Origin: Candidatus Binatia bacterium
Lineage (GTDB): Bacteria > Desulfobacterota > Binatia > UBA9968 > JAJDTQ01
Direction of reading: 5' to 3'
Length of the DNA stretch: 40,712 nucleotides
Assembly: GCA_022824205.1 (NCBI GenBank)
Contig: JAJEAI010000004.1
Span: 1-40,712 of the forward strand
Position numbers and translations under genes: made by a program. The notes below the pieces were generated by a model, which worked only from the letters and a program-made list of their open reading frames with translations, was not told where the DNA came from and made no database searches. Shown in pieces: positions 16,886 through 27,062 of the stretch; the first letter of the stretch is position 1, and each line of letters begins with the position of its first letter.

Positions 16886-17458
16886 TCAGCGGTCGTAGTG
16901 CTTCAGAAGGGCGTCCCACCGGCCGGTAAGGCGCAGCAGCAGTTCCGCCACCTCGCGCACCGCGCCGTGGCCGCCCGGCCGGCTGGTGACATAGTCGGCA
17001 TGCGCCCGCAGGCCGTCCCAGGCGTTGGCGACCGCCACCGCGAGGGCCACCCGGCGCAGCACCGGCAGGTCCTGCATGTCGTCACCGACGTAGGCGACCT
17101 CGGCGTCGGCGAGGCCGGTTTCCTCCTTCACCTGCTCATAGCCGAGCAGCTTGTCGGCGACGTTCTGGTAAACGAGGCCGATGGACAGACGCTGGGCGCG
17201 CACCGCCACGGCCCGGGAAGCGCGCCCGGTGAGCAACCCGACGCGGATACCGGCATCCTGGAGAAGCTTGATGCCGTGACCGTCCTGAACGTCGAAGCGG
17301 GTGACCTCCTCGCCCCGTTCGTCGATGACGATGCCGCCGTCGGTGAGCACGCCGTCGACGTCGAGCAACAGCAGCTTGACGTCCCGGGCCTTGGCGCGCA
17401 ACGCGCCAACTCCGGGCGGCAGCGGCGCGTCAGACGATGCCGGCCTTGAGGAGGTCAT
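16886..17458 (-). CDS. 3-deoxy-manno-octulosonate-8-phosphatase KdsC
   Basis: A 190-residue HAD-superfamily phosphatase that removes phosphate from Kdo-8-phosphate. The catalytic motif DVDGVLTDGG has the nucleophile D33 and acid/base D35. LLTGR and the metal-binding YVGDDMQDLPVL follow. The small size with no cap domain is typical of KdsC tetramers. It overlaps the kdsD end by 29 nt, so the two are coupled. Confidence 0.95.
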   Translation of the reverse strand: MTSSRPASSDAPLPPGVGALRAKARDVKLLLLDVDGVLTDGGIVIDERGEEVTRFDVQDGHGIKLLQDAGIRVGLLTGRASRAVAVRAQRLSIGLVYQNVADKLLGYEQVKEETGLADAEVAYVGDDMQDLPVLRRVALAVAVANAWDGLRAHADYVTSRPGGHGAVREVAELLLRLTGRWDALLKHYDR

Positions 17459-18416
17459 GGAGGTGGAGAATTCCCTGGGGCCTGGCCGAGTCCTCGGCCT
17501 TGATGAAGAGCGAGGTAATGGAGAACCGTTCCATCAACGCGACGGCTTCGGCCGCCAATGCATCGCCGGCGATGGTCTTGGGGTTCCGGGTCATGATGTC
17601 CGACGCCGCGCGCTCCAGCAGTCTCCCGGTGTCGTCGCTCCGGGCCAGGCAGCGGCGCAGGTCCCCGTCGGTGATGACTCCCACCAGCGCCCGCGCCCGG
17701 TCCACCACACCGGTCACGCCGAGGCGCTTGGAGGTGATCTCCAGGAGGATGTCCCTGAGCGGCGTGTCCTCGAACACGAGCGGGAGGTCGCCGCCGGAGT
17801 GCATGAGGTCGCGGGTGCGCAGCAGCAGTCTGCGGCCGAGAGCACCGCCCGGGTGCCGCAACAGGAAGTCTTCCTCCTTGAACTCCCGGCGCTCCAGCAG
17901 CACCACGGCGAGAGCGTCGCCCATGGCCAGGGCCGCGGTGGTGCTGGCGGTGGGCGAGAGCCCCAGGGGACAGGCTTCCTCCGGGACCCCCACGTCCAGC
18001 ACCACGTCCGCCGAACGGGCCAGGCTCGATTGCGCGTTGCCGGTCATGGCGACGAGATCGAGACCCCAGCGCTTGATCAGCGGCAGCATCCGCAGCACCT
18101 CCTCGGACTCGCCGCTGTTGGACACGGCCAGCACGACGTCGTCGCGCATGATCATGCCCAGGTCGCCATGGCTCGCCTCGGCCGCGTGCAGGAAGAACGC
18201 CGGTGTTCCGGTGCTGGCGAGGGTGGCGGCGATCTTGTGGCAGATGAGGCCCGACTTGCCCACGCCGGTGACGATGACCTTGCCGGTGCAGCCGTGCAGG
18301 AGGTCCACCGCGCGCAGGAACGCCTCGCCGACCCGGTCCCGCGCCGCGGCGAGGCCGGCGATTTCGATGTCCAGCACCTCGCGTGCCTTGCGCACGGCGT
18401 CTGCCGACCTGTCCAT
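17430..18416 (-). CDS. Arabinose-5-phosphate isomerase KdsD
   Basis: A 328-residue enzyme that converts ribulose-5-phosphate to arabinose-5-phosphate, the first step of Kdo synthesis. An SIS domain spans about 35-180 (VIVTGVGKSGLICHKIAATL, AVSNSGESEE, and the catalytic-region His in ASHGDLGM). Two CBS domains follow (about 205-260 and 270-328; VGVITDGDLRR, ILHLHDLLKAG). It starts 1 bp after the kdsA stop codon. Confidence 0.95.
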   Translation of the reverse strand: MDRSADAVRKAREVLDIEIAGLAAARDRVGEAFLRAVDLLHGCTGKVIVTGVGKSGLICHKIAATLASTGTPAFFLHAAEASHGDLGMIMRDDVVLAVSNSGESEEVLRMLPLIKRWGLDLVAMTGNAQSSLARSADVVLDVGVPEEACPLGLSPTASTTAALAMGDALAVVLLERREFKEEDFLLRHPGGALGRRLLLRTRDLMHSGGDLPLVFEDTPLRDILLEITSKRLGVTGVVDRARALVGVITDGDLRRCLARSDDTGRLLERAASDIMTRNPKTIAGDALAAEAVALMERFSITSLFIKAEDSARPQGILHLHDLLKAGIV

Positions 18417-18417
18417 C

Positions 18418-19254
18418 TCACCCGCCCCCGTCCGCCTTGACCCGGGCGTCGATGTCCTTGACGGTGCGCAGCAGCCCGTCGAGTTCGGAGAGAGGGAAGG
18501 AGGTAGGACCGTCGCTCAGTGCCCGGTCCGGATCCTCGTGCACCTCCATGAAGAGCGCGTCCACGCCCACCGCCGCGCCGGCCCGCGCCAACGGCGCGAT
18601 GAACCGCCGGTCGCCGCCCGACGCCTGACCCAGGCCGCCGGGGAGCTGCAGGCTGTGGGTGGCGTCGAACACCACCGGGAAACCCGACTCCCGCATGATC
18701 ACCAGGGAGCGCATGTCCGACACCAGGTTGTTGTAGCCGAACGAGGCCCCGCGCTCGGTCAGCAGCACGTTGGTGTTGCCCGCGGCCACGATCTTGGCCA
18801 CCACGTTGCGGATGTCCCAGGGTGCAAGGAACTGTCCCTTCTTCACGTTCACGACCTTGGCGGCGCGCGCCACCCCGACGACGAAGTCCGTCTGCCGGCA
18901 CAGGAACGCGGGGATCTGCACCACGTCCGCCACCTCGCACACCGGATCGATCTGATCGGGCTCGTGGACGTCGGTGAGCACGGGGACGCCGATTTCACGA
19001 CGTACGTCCCGCAGGATGCGCAGGCCCTCGTCGAGCCCCGGGCCGCGGAACGACTCCAGGGACGTACGGTTGGCCTTGTCGTAAGAGGACTTGTAGATGA
19101 ACGGGATGTCGAGGCGCCGGGCCAGATCGCCCAGGAAGGAGGCGTGCCGCAACGCCGAGTCACGGTCCTCGATGACGCACGAACCCGCGATCAGGGTGAG
19201 CGGGCGGCCGCCCCCGACGCGGATGTCGCCGACAGGGACTTCGCTCGCGCTCAT
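18418..19254 (-). CDS. Kdo-8-phosphate synthase KdsA
   Basis: A 278-residue aldolase that condenses arabinose-5-phosphate with phosphoenolpyruvate. Motifs: [51 protein letters not shown], and [15 protein letters not shown] near the C-terminus. A Cys lies next to the substrate loop (PAFLCRQTD). The start at 19254 overlaps the pyrG stop (ATGA); the open frame extends further but only as pyrG shadow. It lies just upstream of kdsD. Confidence 0.96.
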   Translation of the reverse strand: MSASEVPVGDIRVGGGRPLTLIAGSCVIEDRDSALRHASFLGDLARRLDIPFIYKSSYDKANRTSLESFRGPGLDEGLRILRDVRREIGVPVLTDVHEPDQIDPVCEVADVVQIPAFLCRQTDFVVGVARAAKVVNVKKGQFLAPWDIRNVVAKIVAAGNTNVLLTERGASFGYNNLVSDMRSLVIMRESGFPVVFDATHSLQLPGGLGQASGGDRRFIAPLARAGAAVGVDALFMEVHEDPDRALSDGPTSFPLSELDGLLRTVKDIDARVKADGGG

Positions 19255-20906
19255 CGCGCCGCGTCCCCGACGATGCGCATGCGCGGCACTTCCTTGACCG
19301 ACCCGCGGTGCTGCACGGCGGCGCGAATGAACCCCTTGAACAGCGGATGACACTCGGTCGGACGGGACTTGAACTCCGGGTGGAACTGGCAGCCGACGAA
19401 CCAGGGGTGGTCCGCCAGCTCCACCACCTCCACCAGGTTGCCGTCGGGCGACAGGCCGCTGATGCGCAGCCCCTTCTCCGCCATCGCCTCGCGGTACCCG
19501 TTGTTGAACTCGTAGCGGTGCCGGTGGCGTTCGGAGATCTTCTTCTTCCGGTACATCCTGGCCGAGAGCGAGTCGGAGGCGAGCACGCACGGGTAGGCGC
19601 CGAGGCGCATGGTGCCGCCCATCTGCTCCACGTCCTTCTGCTCGTCCATCAGGTGGATCACGGGGTGTTTGGTCCTGGCGTCCATCTCCACCGAGTTGGC
19701 GCCCTTGAGAGCGCAGACGTGGCGCGCGAACTCGGCCACCGCGATCTGCATCCCCAGGCAGATGCCGAAGAACGGCACCTTGTTCTCGCGCGCGTAGCGC
19801 ACCGCGCGCACCTTGCCTTCGGCGCCGCGGTCGCCGAACCCGCCCGGAATCAGGATGCCGTCAACGCCCTCCAGGAACTTGTGGACGTCGCGCTTCTCCA
19901 TCTTCTCCGCCTCGATGCATTCCAGCTCCACGTGCACTCCGTTGGCGATGCCCCCGTGCACCAGGGCCTCCATCAGGCTCTTGTACGACTCCTTGAGCTG
20001 CATGTACTTGCCCACCACGGCGATGCGCACCGATTCCCTGGCGGTCTTGAGGATGTTCACGGTGGTGTGCCACTTGCGCAGGTTGGGGGTCCCGGTCCAC
20101 ATGTGGAGCCGTTCCACGATGCGGTCGTCCAGTCCCTCCTGGTGCAGCACCAGCGGTACTTCGTAGATCCACTCCACGTCCTTGGCGGTGATCACCGAGT
20201 TTTCATCCACGTTGCAGAAGCTGGCGATCTTGGCCTTGAGGGGACGGCTCAACAGGCGGTCGGTGCGGCACAGCAGGAAGTCGGGCTGGATGCCCAGACC
20301 GGTGAGCTCCTTCACGCTGTGCTGCGTGGGCTTGGTCTTCAACTCGCCGCCGGCGGCGATGTACGGCACGTAGGTGAGATGAACGTAGATGACGTTCTCC
20401 CGCCCGCGCTCGCGGCCGAACTGGCGGATGGCCTCCAGGAACGGCAGCCCTTCGATGTCGCCCACGGTGCCGCCCACCTCGCAGATGGCGATGTCGTAGC
20501 TCTCGGCCGCGGCCTCGATGCGCCGCTTGATCTCGTCGGTGATGTGGGGGATCACCTGGACCGTGCCGCCCAGGTAGTCGCCACGCCGTTCCTTGGCGAT
20601 CACCGTGTCGTACACCTGGCCGGTGGTGAAGTTGTTCGCCCGCCCGGTGGTCGACGAGACGTAGCGCTCGTAGTGTCCCAGATCGAGGTCCGTCTCCGCG
20701 CCGTCGTCGGTCACGAAGACCTCGCCGTGCTGGTACGGGCTCATGGTGCCCGGATCGACGTTGATGTACGGGTCCATCTTCAGCAGCGTCACCTTGAGGC
20801 CGCGACTCTCCAGGAGCGCGCCGATGGAAGCCGCCGCCAGGCCCTTGCCCAGGGACGACATCACGCCGCCGGTCACGAAGATGAACTTTTGAGGCAGGTT
20901 AGCCAT
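19251..20906 (-). CDS. CTP synthase
   Basis: A 551-residue enzyme that aminates UTP to CTP. The synthetase domain has the P-loop-like [15 protein letters not shown] at 13-27. The glutamine amidotransferase domain has the nucleophile Cys in FFGICLGMQ and the His/Glu pair in [12 protein letters not shown] is the co-substrate for KdsB, encoded directly upstream with an 8-nt overlap, which explains its place among Kdo genes. Confidence 0.97.
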   Translation of the reverse strand: MANLPQKFIFVTGGVMSSLGKGLAAASIGALLESRGLKVTLLKMDPYINVDPGTMSPYQHGEVFVTDDGAETDLDLGHYERYVSSTTGRANNFTTGQVYDTVIAKERRGDYLGGTVQVIPHITDEIKRRIEAAAESYDIAICEVGGTVGDIEGLPFLEAIRQFGRERGRENVIYVHLTYVPYIAAGGELKTKPTQHSVKELTGLGIQPDFLLCRTDRLLSRPLKAKIASFCNVDENSVITAKDVEWIYEVPLVLHQEGLDDRIVERLHMWTGTPNLRKWHTTVNILKTARESVRIAVVGKYMQLKESYKSLMEALVHGGIANGVHVELECIEAEKMEKRDVHKFLEGVDGILIPGGFGDRGAEGKVRAVRYARENKVPFFGICLGMQIAVAEFARHVCALKGANSVEMDARTKHPVIHLMDEQKDVEQMGGTMRLGAYPCVLASDSLSARMYRKKKISERHRHRYEFNNGYREAMAEKGLRISGLSPDGNLVEVVELADHPWFVGCQFHPEFKSRPTECHPLFKGFIRAAVQHRGSVKEVPRMRIVGDAAR

Positions 20907-21654
20907 GGCACCTCTCCGCGTACAGGCTCGTCCAGCAGGCCTCCGCCCGCTCGATGTCGTCCGGCGTGTTCACTTCCACGCCGGGGTCCGCCACCTCCAC
21001 CACCCGGATACGGTAGCCGTGGTACAGGGCGCGCAACTGTTCCAGTCCCTCGGTCACCTCCAGCTCCGCGGCCGGCATGGCGGCGAAGCGCAGAAGGAAG
21101 TCCCGCCGGTACACGTAGATGCCCAGGTGCCGATGCCCCCAGACGGCGGGCCGGGCCGGCGGCTCCCGGTGCAAGGGAATGGGCGCGCGCGAGAAGTAAC
21201 AGGCGAAACCCTGCCGGTCGGTCACCACCTTGACCGCGTTCCGGTCGAGAAACTCGTTCTCCGAGGTGATGGGGGTACACGCCGTGGCCATGGGCACGGC
21301 CGGGTCCCGCACCAGGCAGTCCGCGCTCGCGCGAATGGTTTCCGGCTGGACGAACGGGAGGTCGCCCTGGACGTTGACGATCCATTCCGCATCGAGGCCG
21401 GCGGCCACCTCGGCCAGGCGGTCGGTGCCGCTCGGATGTTCCCCGGACGTCATCACCGCTTCCCCGCCGAAGGCCCTCACCGCATCCAGGATGCGCGCGT
21501 CGTCGGTGGCCACCAGAGTGCGCCGGACCACCTCCGCCGAAGCGGCGCTCTCGTAGACGTGTTGAATCATCGGCTTCGTACCGATCCTTGCCAGCGGCTT
21601 TCCCGGGAACCGCGTGGATCCGTAACGCGCCGGTATGATGGCCACAACGGACAT
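20899..21654 (-). CDS. CMP-Kdo synthetase KdsB
   Basis: A 251-residue cytidylyltransferase that activates Kdo with CTP. It begins [20 protein letters not shown], the nucleotide-binding signature, and contains [21 protein letters not shown] and [15 protein letters not shown]. The ATG at 21654 fits the family start; the frame extends upstream to 21729, but that part holds the leader and most of the -10 element. It is the first gene of the kds-lpt-rpoN run, with a promoter about 70 bp upstream. Confidence 0.96.
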   Translation of the reverse strand: MSVVAIIPARYGSTRFPGKPLARIGTKPMIQHVYESAASAEVVRRTLVATDDARILDAVRAFGGEAVMTSGEHPSGTDRLAEVAAGLDAEWIVNVQGDLPFVQPETIRASADCLVRDPAVPMATACTPITSENEFLDRNAVKVVTDRQGFACYFSRAPIPLHREPPARPAVWGHRHLGIYVYRRDFLLRFAAMPAAELEVTEGLEQLRALYHGYRIRVVEVADPGVEVNTPDDIERAEACWTSLYAERCHG

Positions 21655-21724
21655 GAAAGCAATGTCATGGAGCGCGGGGATGCCTCTTCGAAAGGGTGGC
21701 GGCACCCCCGAGAGGCACAGTCTC

Positions 21725-21754
21725 ATCATATCCCCGGCCCCGCGGAGCTGTCAA
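21725..21754 (-). promoter_or_regulatory. Sigma-70-type promoter for the kdsB-pyrG-kds operon
   Basis: On the minus strand TTGACA (21754-21749) is followed by an 18-bp spacer and TATGAT (21730-21725). Transcription would start near 21718, leaving a leader of about 64 nt before kdsB. This likely drives at least kdsB to kdsC. Confidence 0.78.
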
Positions 21755-22037
21755 ATCGCGGAGGGCGTCGGCGCAAAGCGATAATGTCCCCTTTCCGCAA
21801 TGCCAAGATGTCCCCTTTAAGCGGGAGGAAGGGGAGACGCGCTTCCGGTTTCTGCGACATCGAGGTCAAGAAGGCGGGCGTTCCTCATTGCGCGACGGTG
21901 CCTCGACCAGTATGATTGAGTTGCCGGTGTGCGGAAATCAGGAATGGTACGCTTCAGCGCATGTTTCAGTTCGGCGTATCGACGAACGGGTAATGCACTG
22001 ACTCGTTGAACCACGTGTTCCCGGAGAGGAGTCACTG
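21755..22037. other. Intergenic region with duplicated 11-bp motif
   Basis: Between divergent genes, ATGTCCCCTTT occurs at 21784-21794 and 21808-21818 (24-bp period). Such repeats are typical of some insertion-sequence ends, so this may be an IS remnant. A 78-residue minus-strand frame (21817-22050) has no recognisable similarity. I did not see a convincing promoter for the plus-strand gene. Confidence 0.45.
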
Positions 22038-22757
22038 ATGGCAAATACATGGGACGATATTCTGACCGACCGTGACAAGGAAGTGTTCGCGCTGTCGGGC
22101 TACGGCGCCAAGGGCGGGTTCGGCTCGCGGCCGGCGGTGCTGGTGATCGACGTGAACTACAACTTCGTGGGCGACCGGCGGGAGCCCATCGTGGAGTCGG
22201 TCAAGCGCTTCCGCAACAGTTGCGGCGAGGAAGGCTGGGTCGGCGTGGACCACATCGCCATGCTCCTGGAGGAAGCCAGGAAGAAGCACCTGCCGATCTT
22301 CTTCACCACGGGTCACGGCGAGGAGGACTCCGTCGCCTTCGGCCGCTGGCACAACAAGAACTCGCGCGGCACCGAGGACTTCGACGACCTGGCCAGGAAC
22401 GGCAACGAGATCGTCAAGGAGATCGCGCCCGAGAAGGGCGAGGTGGTGGTGCGCAAGCAGAAGCCCAGCGCCTTCTTCGGCACCCCGCTCATGAGCATGC
22501 TGAACGAGGTGCACGCGGACACCGTGCTGGTAGCCGGGACCACCACCAGCGGCTGCGTGCGGGCGTCGGTCATCGACGCGTTCTCGTACAACTACAACGT
22601 CGCCGTGGTGGAGGAATGCACCTTCGACCGAGGCCAGGCGTCGCACAAGATCAACCTCTTCGACATGCACATGAAGTACGCGGACGTCGTGTCGCTGGAG
22701 GAGACGCTCGACTACGTCCGGGGCCTGCCGGACAACCTGTACGCCCCGGCGCTCTAG
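22038..22757 (+). CDS. Isochorismatase-family cysteine hydrolase
   Basis: A 239-residue hydrolase of the isochorismatase fold. The catalytic triad is visible: D38 in LVIDVNYNF, K142 in RKQKPSAFFGT, and nucleophile C173 in GTTTSGCVRAS. The general pattern resembles N-carbamoylsarcosine amidase or maleamate amidohydrolase-like members, so an amide bond is a likely target; the substrate cannot be read from sequence. GAGAGGAG lies 6 nt before the ATG. It stands alone between the kds operon (divergent) and xerC, and has no obvious pathway partner here. Confidence 0.88.
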   Translation: MANTWDDILTDRDKEVFALSGYGAKGGFGSRPAVLVIDVNYNFVGDRREPIVESVKRFRNSCGEEGWVGVDHIAMLLEEARKKHLPIFFTTGHGEEDSVAFGRWHNKNSRGTEDFDDLARNGNEIVKEIAPEKGEVVVRKQKPSAFFGTPLMSMLNEVHADTVLVAGTTTSGCVRASVIDAFSYNYNVAVVEECTFDRGQASHKINLFDMHMKYADVVSLEETLDYVRGLPDNLYAPAL

Positions 22758-22785
22758 TGCCACGTATCTGCGGGACAGGACACTA
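22755..22785. repeat. Short TAGTG...CACTA hairpin after the hydrolase gene
   Basis: TAGTG and CACTA enclose 21 bp that include CTGCGGGACAGGA. It begins at the stop codon. It could be a small terminator or a MITE-type remnant. Confidence 0.35.
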
Positions 22786-22822
22786 GCCGACCGGGCATGG
22801 CGCGGGCGGCGCCATCCGTTTC

Positions 22823-23740
22823 ATGAGCGAGATCGCGCGGCACATCGAGGGGTTCGGCGACTACCTGCGGGACCAGGCGCGCTTCTCCCCGCACTCGGTG
22901 AAGGGCTACCTGACCGACGTGGAGGGTTTTCGCCAGTACCTGGAGGAGAACGGCCCGGATACCGCCGGCGACGGAGGCGCGGCCCTGCGCTCGGTCGACA
23001 CGCGCTGGATCCGGGGCTTTCTCAAGACCCTCTACGACACCCGCAAGAAGAGCACCATCGGACGCAAGCTCGCGGCCCTGAAAGGCTTTTTCCGCTATCT
23101 CCTGCGCGAGGGCGTCATCGAACGGGACCCGCTGGTGGGGTTCTCCAACCCCAAGCAGGAGGCGCCGCTGGTAACGTTCCTGTCGGTGGACGAGGCGTTC
23201 CGGGTGCTGGGCTGCCTGCCCGGCGAGGGCATCCTCCCCGCCCGCGATCGCGCCATCATGGAGGTGCTGTACTCGTCCGGCGTCCGGGTGAGCGAGCTGG
23301 TGGGGCTCGACTGGCGCGACGTGGACTTCTCCCTGGGGGTGCTCAAGGTCTTCGGCAAGGGGTCCAAGGAGCGCATCGTGCCGGTGGGCGAGGTGGCCCT
23401 GAAGGCGCTGCGCGACTACGCGGAACACCAGCGGGAGCGCTGGGAACGCACCGCGCGCGGTGAGGAGCCGGTGTTCCTCAACAATCTCGGCGGCCGCATC
23501 ACCACCCGCAGCGTCGCGCGCATCGTCGAGAAGTACCTGCGGCTCGCCGGCATCCCCGTGCGCATGGGTCCCCACGGCCTGCGCCACACCTTCGCCACGC
23601 ACCTCCTGAACGCCGGCGCCGACCTGCGCTCGATCCAGGAACTGCTGGGCCACGTGAGCCTCTCCACCACCCAGCGTTACACCCACGTCAACCTCGACCA
23701 GCTTACCGCCGTGTACGACCGCGCGCATCCGAGGGCGTGA
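22823..23740 (+). CDS. Tyrosine recombinase XerC
   Basis: A 305-residue site-specific recombinase. The N-terminal SAM-like DNA-binding domain (GDYLRDQARFSPHSVKGYLTD) precedes a catalytic domain with R155 (GVRVSELVGL), the beta-hairpin Lys (GKGSKERIVP), H251 and R254 (HGLRHTFATH), H277 (LGHVSLSTTQ) and nucleophile Y286. XerC with XerD resolves chromosome dimers at dif. Its position just before hslVU is a common proteobacterial arrangement, so it is a housekeeping enzyme and not an integrase. Confidence 0.95.
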   Translation: MSEIARHIEGFGDYLRDQARFSPHSVKGYLTDVEGFRQYLEENGPDTAGDGGAALRSVDTRWIRGFLKTLYDTRKKSTIGRKLAALKGFFRYLLREGVIERDPLVGFSNPKQEAPLVTFLSVDEAFRVLGCLPGEGILPARDRAIMEVLYSSGVRVSELVGLDWRDVDFSLGVLKVFGKGSKERIVPVGEVALKALRDYAEHQRERWERTARGEEPVFLNNLGGRITTRSVARIVEKYLRLAGIPVRMGPHGLRHTFATHLLNAGADLRSIQELLGHVSLSTTQRYTHVNLDQLTAVYDRAHPRA

Positions 23741-23956
23741 GCGGCGGCGGCCTGCCCGGGGACACCGGTGGTCGCGCTTCCGCACCGCGCTGTTTTTCCG
23801 GCGGTTCCGGGTACGAGGGACTGCGAAGTTGGGGGATTCGTGCTAAATTGACCCGTTCGAGCGCGCGGGTTGCTGTGCCCGTGCCGGCAGACAGGGTCAC
23901 GGAGCCTCGCGAGAGTTCCCATCGACGACTCCATTCGCGAAAGACTGCCATTGACG

Positions 23957-24487
23957 ATGTTTCACGGAACCACCATTCTCGCCGTGCGTCACGGCGGCAA
24001 GATCGTCGTCGCGGGCGACGGGCAGGTGAGCCTTGGCGACACGGCCCTGAAGCACACCGCGCGCAAGGTGCGGAAGCTCTACGGCGACCGGGTCATCGCC
24101 GGGTTCGCGGGCGCCACGGCGGACGCGTTCACCCTGTTCGAGAAGTTCGAGGGAAAGCTCGAGCAGCACGGCGGCGTGTTCAGGCGCGCGGCGGTGGAAC
24201 TGGCCAAGGAGTGGCGCACGGACCGGATGCTGCGCCGGCTGGAAGCGCTGATGATCGTGGCGGACGTCGAGGCGTCGCTCCTGGTGTCGGGCAACGGCGA
24301 CGTGGTGGAGGCCGACGACGGCGTCCTCGCGGTCGGTTCCGGGGGGAACTACGCGCTGGCGGCGGCGCGTGCGCTGGTTCAGCACAGCACGCTCGATACC
24401 CGCTCCATCGCCGAGGAGGCCATGAAGGTGGCGGCGACGATCTGCGTCTATACCAACGGCAATCTGACCATCGAGGAACTGCCCTGA
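23957..24487 (+). CDS. ATP-dependent protease subunit HslV
   Basis: A 176-residue proteasome-like peptidase. After removal of MFHG the N-terminal Thr of TTILAVRHG is the catalytic residue. Other motifs are [21 protein letters not shown] and [17 protein letters not shown]. The start at 23957 fits homologues; an upstream extension is unlike the family. The 216-bp gap after xerC has a TGCTAAATT box near 23849 but no clear promoter. It pairs with HslU encoded next. Confidence 0.96.
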   Translation: MFHGTTILAVRHGGKIVVAGDGQVSLGDTALKHTARKVRKLYGDRVIAGFAGATADAFTLFEKFEGKLEQHGGVFRRAAVELAKEWRTDRMLRRLEALMIVADVEASLLVSGNGDVVEADDGVLAVGSGGNYALAAARALVQHSTLDTRSIAEEAMKVAATICVYTNGNLTIEELP

Positions 24488-24542
24488 CCCCGCGCCTTCC
24501 GGCGCCGCGGGCGCTCCGGACGGGCCTCCCAGCACGGATCCC

Positions 24543-25952
24543 ATGAAAGACGAGAGTCGACAGTTGAGTATGAGCGCGCCCGACGGGCAGGCGTTGACGC
24601 CGGTCATGACGCCGCGCGAGATCGTTTCGGAGCTCGACCGCTACATCGTCGGGCAACGCGACGCCAAGCGCGCCGTGGCCGTGGCCGTGCGCAACCGTTG
24701 GCGGCGGCAACTGGTGCCGGCGGAGCTGCGCGACGAGATCGCCCCCAAGAACATCATCATGATCGGCCCCACGGGGGTGGGCAAGACCGAGATCTCCCGC
24801 AGGCTGGCCAAGCTGGCGCAGGCGCCGTTCATCAAGGTGGAGGCGTCGAAGTTCACCGAGGTGGGCTACGTCGGCAGGGACGTGGAATCCATCATACGGG
24901 ACCTCATGGACCTGTCCGTGAAGATGGTGCGGGAAGAGGAACAGGAAAAGGTCCAGGTCAAGGCGCGGGACCTGGCGGAAGAGCGGGTCCTGGATCTTCT
25001 GCTGCCGGAGCCGCAGGCGCCGGACAACGGGAGCGGCGGCGAAGGCGGCGAAAGCAGGGTGGAGCCGCCTTCGCCCGCCACCCGCGAGAAGCTCCGGCGG
25101 ATGCTCCGGGCCGGGAAGCTCGACGAGCGCACCGTCGACATCGAGCTGACCCAGAGCATGACGCCGATGATCGAGGTGCTTACGCCCCAGGGCATGGAGG
25201 AGATGGAGTCCAACATCAAGGAGATGTTCTCCAACCTCCTTCCCAAGCAGTCCAAGCGCAAGACCGTGAAGATTCCCGAGGCCATGAAACTGCTGACGCA
25301 GGAGGAAGCGGCCAGACTCGTGGACATGGAGACCGTGGTGGGCGAGGCCACCCGCCGGGTGGAGCAGTCGGGCATCGTGTTCATCGACGAGATCGACAAG
25401 ATCGCCGGCCGGGAAACCCTGCACGGCCCCGACGTGTCCCGGGAGGGAGTGCAGCGCGATCTCCTGCCCATCGTGGAGGGGTCGACGGTGAGTTCGAAGT
25501 ACGGGCTCGTGCGCACCGACCACATCCTGTTCATCGCGTCGGGCGCGTTCCACAACTCCAAGCCGTCGGATCTGATCCCGGAGTTCCAGGGCCGGTTTCC
25601 GATCCGCGTGGAGCTCAGTTCCCTGGACAAGAGCGACTTCGTGCGCATCCTGACCGAGCCCAAGAACGCGCTCATCCGGCAGTACGTGGCGCTCCTCGAC
25701 ACCGAGAAGATCCACCTGCGCTTCGAGGACGACGCCATCGAGGAGATCGCCCGCATCAGCGCCGAGGCCAACGAGAAGATGGAGAACATCGGCGCGCGCC
25801 GGCTGCACACCATCCTGGAGAAGCTGCTGGACGAGATCTCCTTCACCGCCCCGGAGATGGCGGGCCGCGAAGTGCGCATCGACGCTGCCTACGTCGGCGA
25901 GCGTCTCGATGCCATTCTGAAGGACCAGGATCTATCGCGGTACATCCTGTAG
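24543..25952 (+). CDS. HslU AAA+ unfoldase
   Basis: A 469-residue ATPase that unfolds substrates for HslV. Walker A GPTGVGKT is at 75-82, and Walker B FIDEIDKI near 281-288. A charged I-domain lies between, and the conserved C-terminal tail ends DLSRYIL, which inserts into HslV. The chosen ATG at 24543 gives about 20 extra residues compared with homologues that start [17 protein letters not shown]; the internal ATGs at 24570 and 24606 are possible. Confidence 0.96.
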   Translation: MKDESRQLSMSAPDGQALTPVMTPREIVSELDRYIVGQRDAKRAVAVAVRNRWRRQLVPAELRDEIAPKNIIMIGPTGVGKTEISRRLAKLAQAPFIKVEASKFTEVGYVGRDVESIIRDLMDLSVKMVREEEQEKVQVKARDLAEERVLDLLLPEPQAPDNGSGGEGGESRVEPPSPATREKLRRMLRAGKLDERTVDIELTQSMTPMIEVLTPQGMEEMESNIKEMFSNLLPKQSKRKTVKIPEAMKLLTQEEAARLVDMETVVGEATRRVEQSGIVFIDEIDKIAGRETLHGPDVSREGVQRDLLPIVEGSTVSSKYGLVRTDHILFIASGAFHNSKPSDLIPEFQGRFPIRVELSSLDKSDFVRILTEPKNALIRQYVALLDTEKIHLRFEDDAIEEIARISAEANEKMENIGARRLHTILEKLLDEISFTAPEMAGREVRIDAAYVGERLDAILKDQDLSRYIL

Positions 25953-25998
25953 GAAGATCGATCGGCGTCGCAGGACGCCTCCCCTGGAGTAGCGTAAC

Positions 25999-26880
25999 GT
26001 GGAAGATTTCATCGGCAAGGCGGAAGTGCTGCTGGAAGCGCTCCCGTTCATCAAGCGTTTCTACGGCAAGACGTTCGTCGTCAAGTACGGCGGCGCGGCC
26101 ATGGTGGACGAGGCGCTCAAGCACGGCTTCGCCCAGGACATCGTGCTGCTCAAGTACGTGGGCATCAACGTCGTTGTGGTGCACGGCGGCGGCCCCCAGA
26201 TCAACGAGACCTTGGGGAAGATGGGCATCGAGAGCCGCTACGTGCGCGGCATGCGCGTCACCGACTCGGAGACCATCGACATCATCGAGATGGTGCTGGT
26301 GGGCAAGGTCAACAAGGAGATCGTCGCGCTCGTCAACCAGCACGGCGCCGCCGCCGTGGGCCTCAGCGGCAAGGACGGCCAGCTCATCCTGGCGCGCAAG
26401 ATGAACGTCACCGTGCCGGGCGACGGCGAGAGCACGGAGATCATCGACATCGGCATGGTGGGGGAGATCGTGCGGGTGGACCCCACGGTGATCCGTTCGC
26501 TGGACGGCAACCGTTTCATCCCCGTGATCGCGCCGGTGGGCGTGGGGGAGATGGGAGAGACCTACAACATCAACGCCGACCTGGTGGCCGGGCGCGTGGC
26601 AGCGGCCCTGGGCGCCGAGAAGCTCATCCTCCTCACCGACGTCGAGGGCGTGCGCGACCGCGAGGGCGGCTTGATCAGCACCCTCACCATCGCGGAGTCC
26701 ACGGACCTCATCCGCAAGGACGTGATCTCGTCCGGCATGATCCCCAAGGTCGAGTGCTGCGTGGACGCCCTCAACGGCGGCGTGGTCAAGACCCACATCA
26801 TCGACGGCCGGGACCGCCACGCGGTGCTGCTGGAGATCTTCACGGAGCGGGGCGTCGGCACGGAAGTGATTCGAAACTAG
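25999..26880 (+). CDS. Acetylglutamate kinase
   Basis: A 293-residue amino-acid kinase for the second step of arginine synthesis. Motifs: [20 protein letters not shown], and GSARD-equivalent LSGKDGQLI in the substrate site, with [12 protein letters not shown] in the ATP domain. It starts with GTG; GGAG lies 10 nt upstream. The N-terminal helix before the catalytic core is of the kind seen in arginine-inhibited hexameric enzymes, so feedback control is plausible. Confidence 0.96.
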   Translation: MEDFIGKAEVLLEALPFIKRFYGKTFVVKYGGAAMVDEALKHGFAQDIVLLKYVGINVVVVHGGGPQINETLGKMGIESRYVRGMRVTDSETIDIIEMVLVGKVNKEIVALVNQHGAAAVGLSGKDGQLILARKMNVTVPGDGESTEIIDIGMVGEIVRVDPTVIRSLDGNRFIPVIAPVGVGEMGETYNINADLVAGRVAAALGAEKLILLTDVEGVRDREGGLISTLTIAESTDLIRKDVISSGMIPKVECCVDALNGGVVKTHIIDGRDRHAVLLEIFTERGVGTEVIRN

Positions 26881-26881
26881 A

Positions 26882-26991
26882 GGGCGTTCCGCAACGCCCC
26901 TGGGGCGACCGCGGGTCGCCCCAACACGGGCCTCCACCCGCGAGTGCGCAAGCGCCCGGGACGACTTGTAGGGGCGACCCGCGGTCGCCCC
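26882..26991. repeat. Hairpin and two GC-rich palindromes after argB
   Basis: GGGCGTT-CCGC-AACGCCC (26882-26899) begins 2 bp after the argB stop and may terminate transcripts. Two 21-bp palindromes of the form GGGGCGACC-GCG-GGTCGCCCC lie at 26902-26922 and 26971-26991; the second has its central bases inverted relative to the first. They look like ends of a REP-like intergenic element. Confidence 0.75.
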
Positions 26992-27062
26992 GGAGGCCGC
27001 GGCAAGGGCGGATGATGAGCGGCACGGACGGGTTTCAAGCCCGCCCGCGGCTTGATGGAAAC

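Noticed and set aside
16491..16919. Minus-strand frame with signal-peptide-like start between kdsC and lptC
   Set aside because: It overlaps the ends of both real genes in another frame and loses protein-like character after 50 residues.
22823..23740. Tyrosine recombinase as an integrase for a mobile island
   Set aside because: Sequence and its place before hslVU fit housekeeping XerC; no attachment site or tRNA is nearby.
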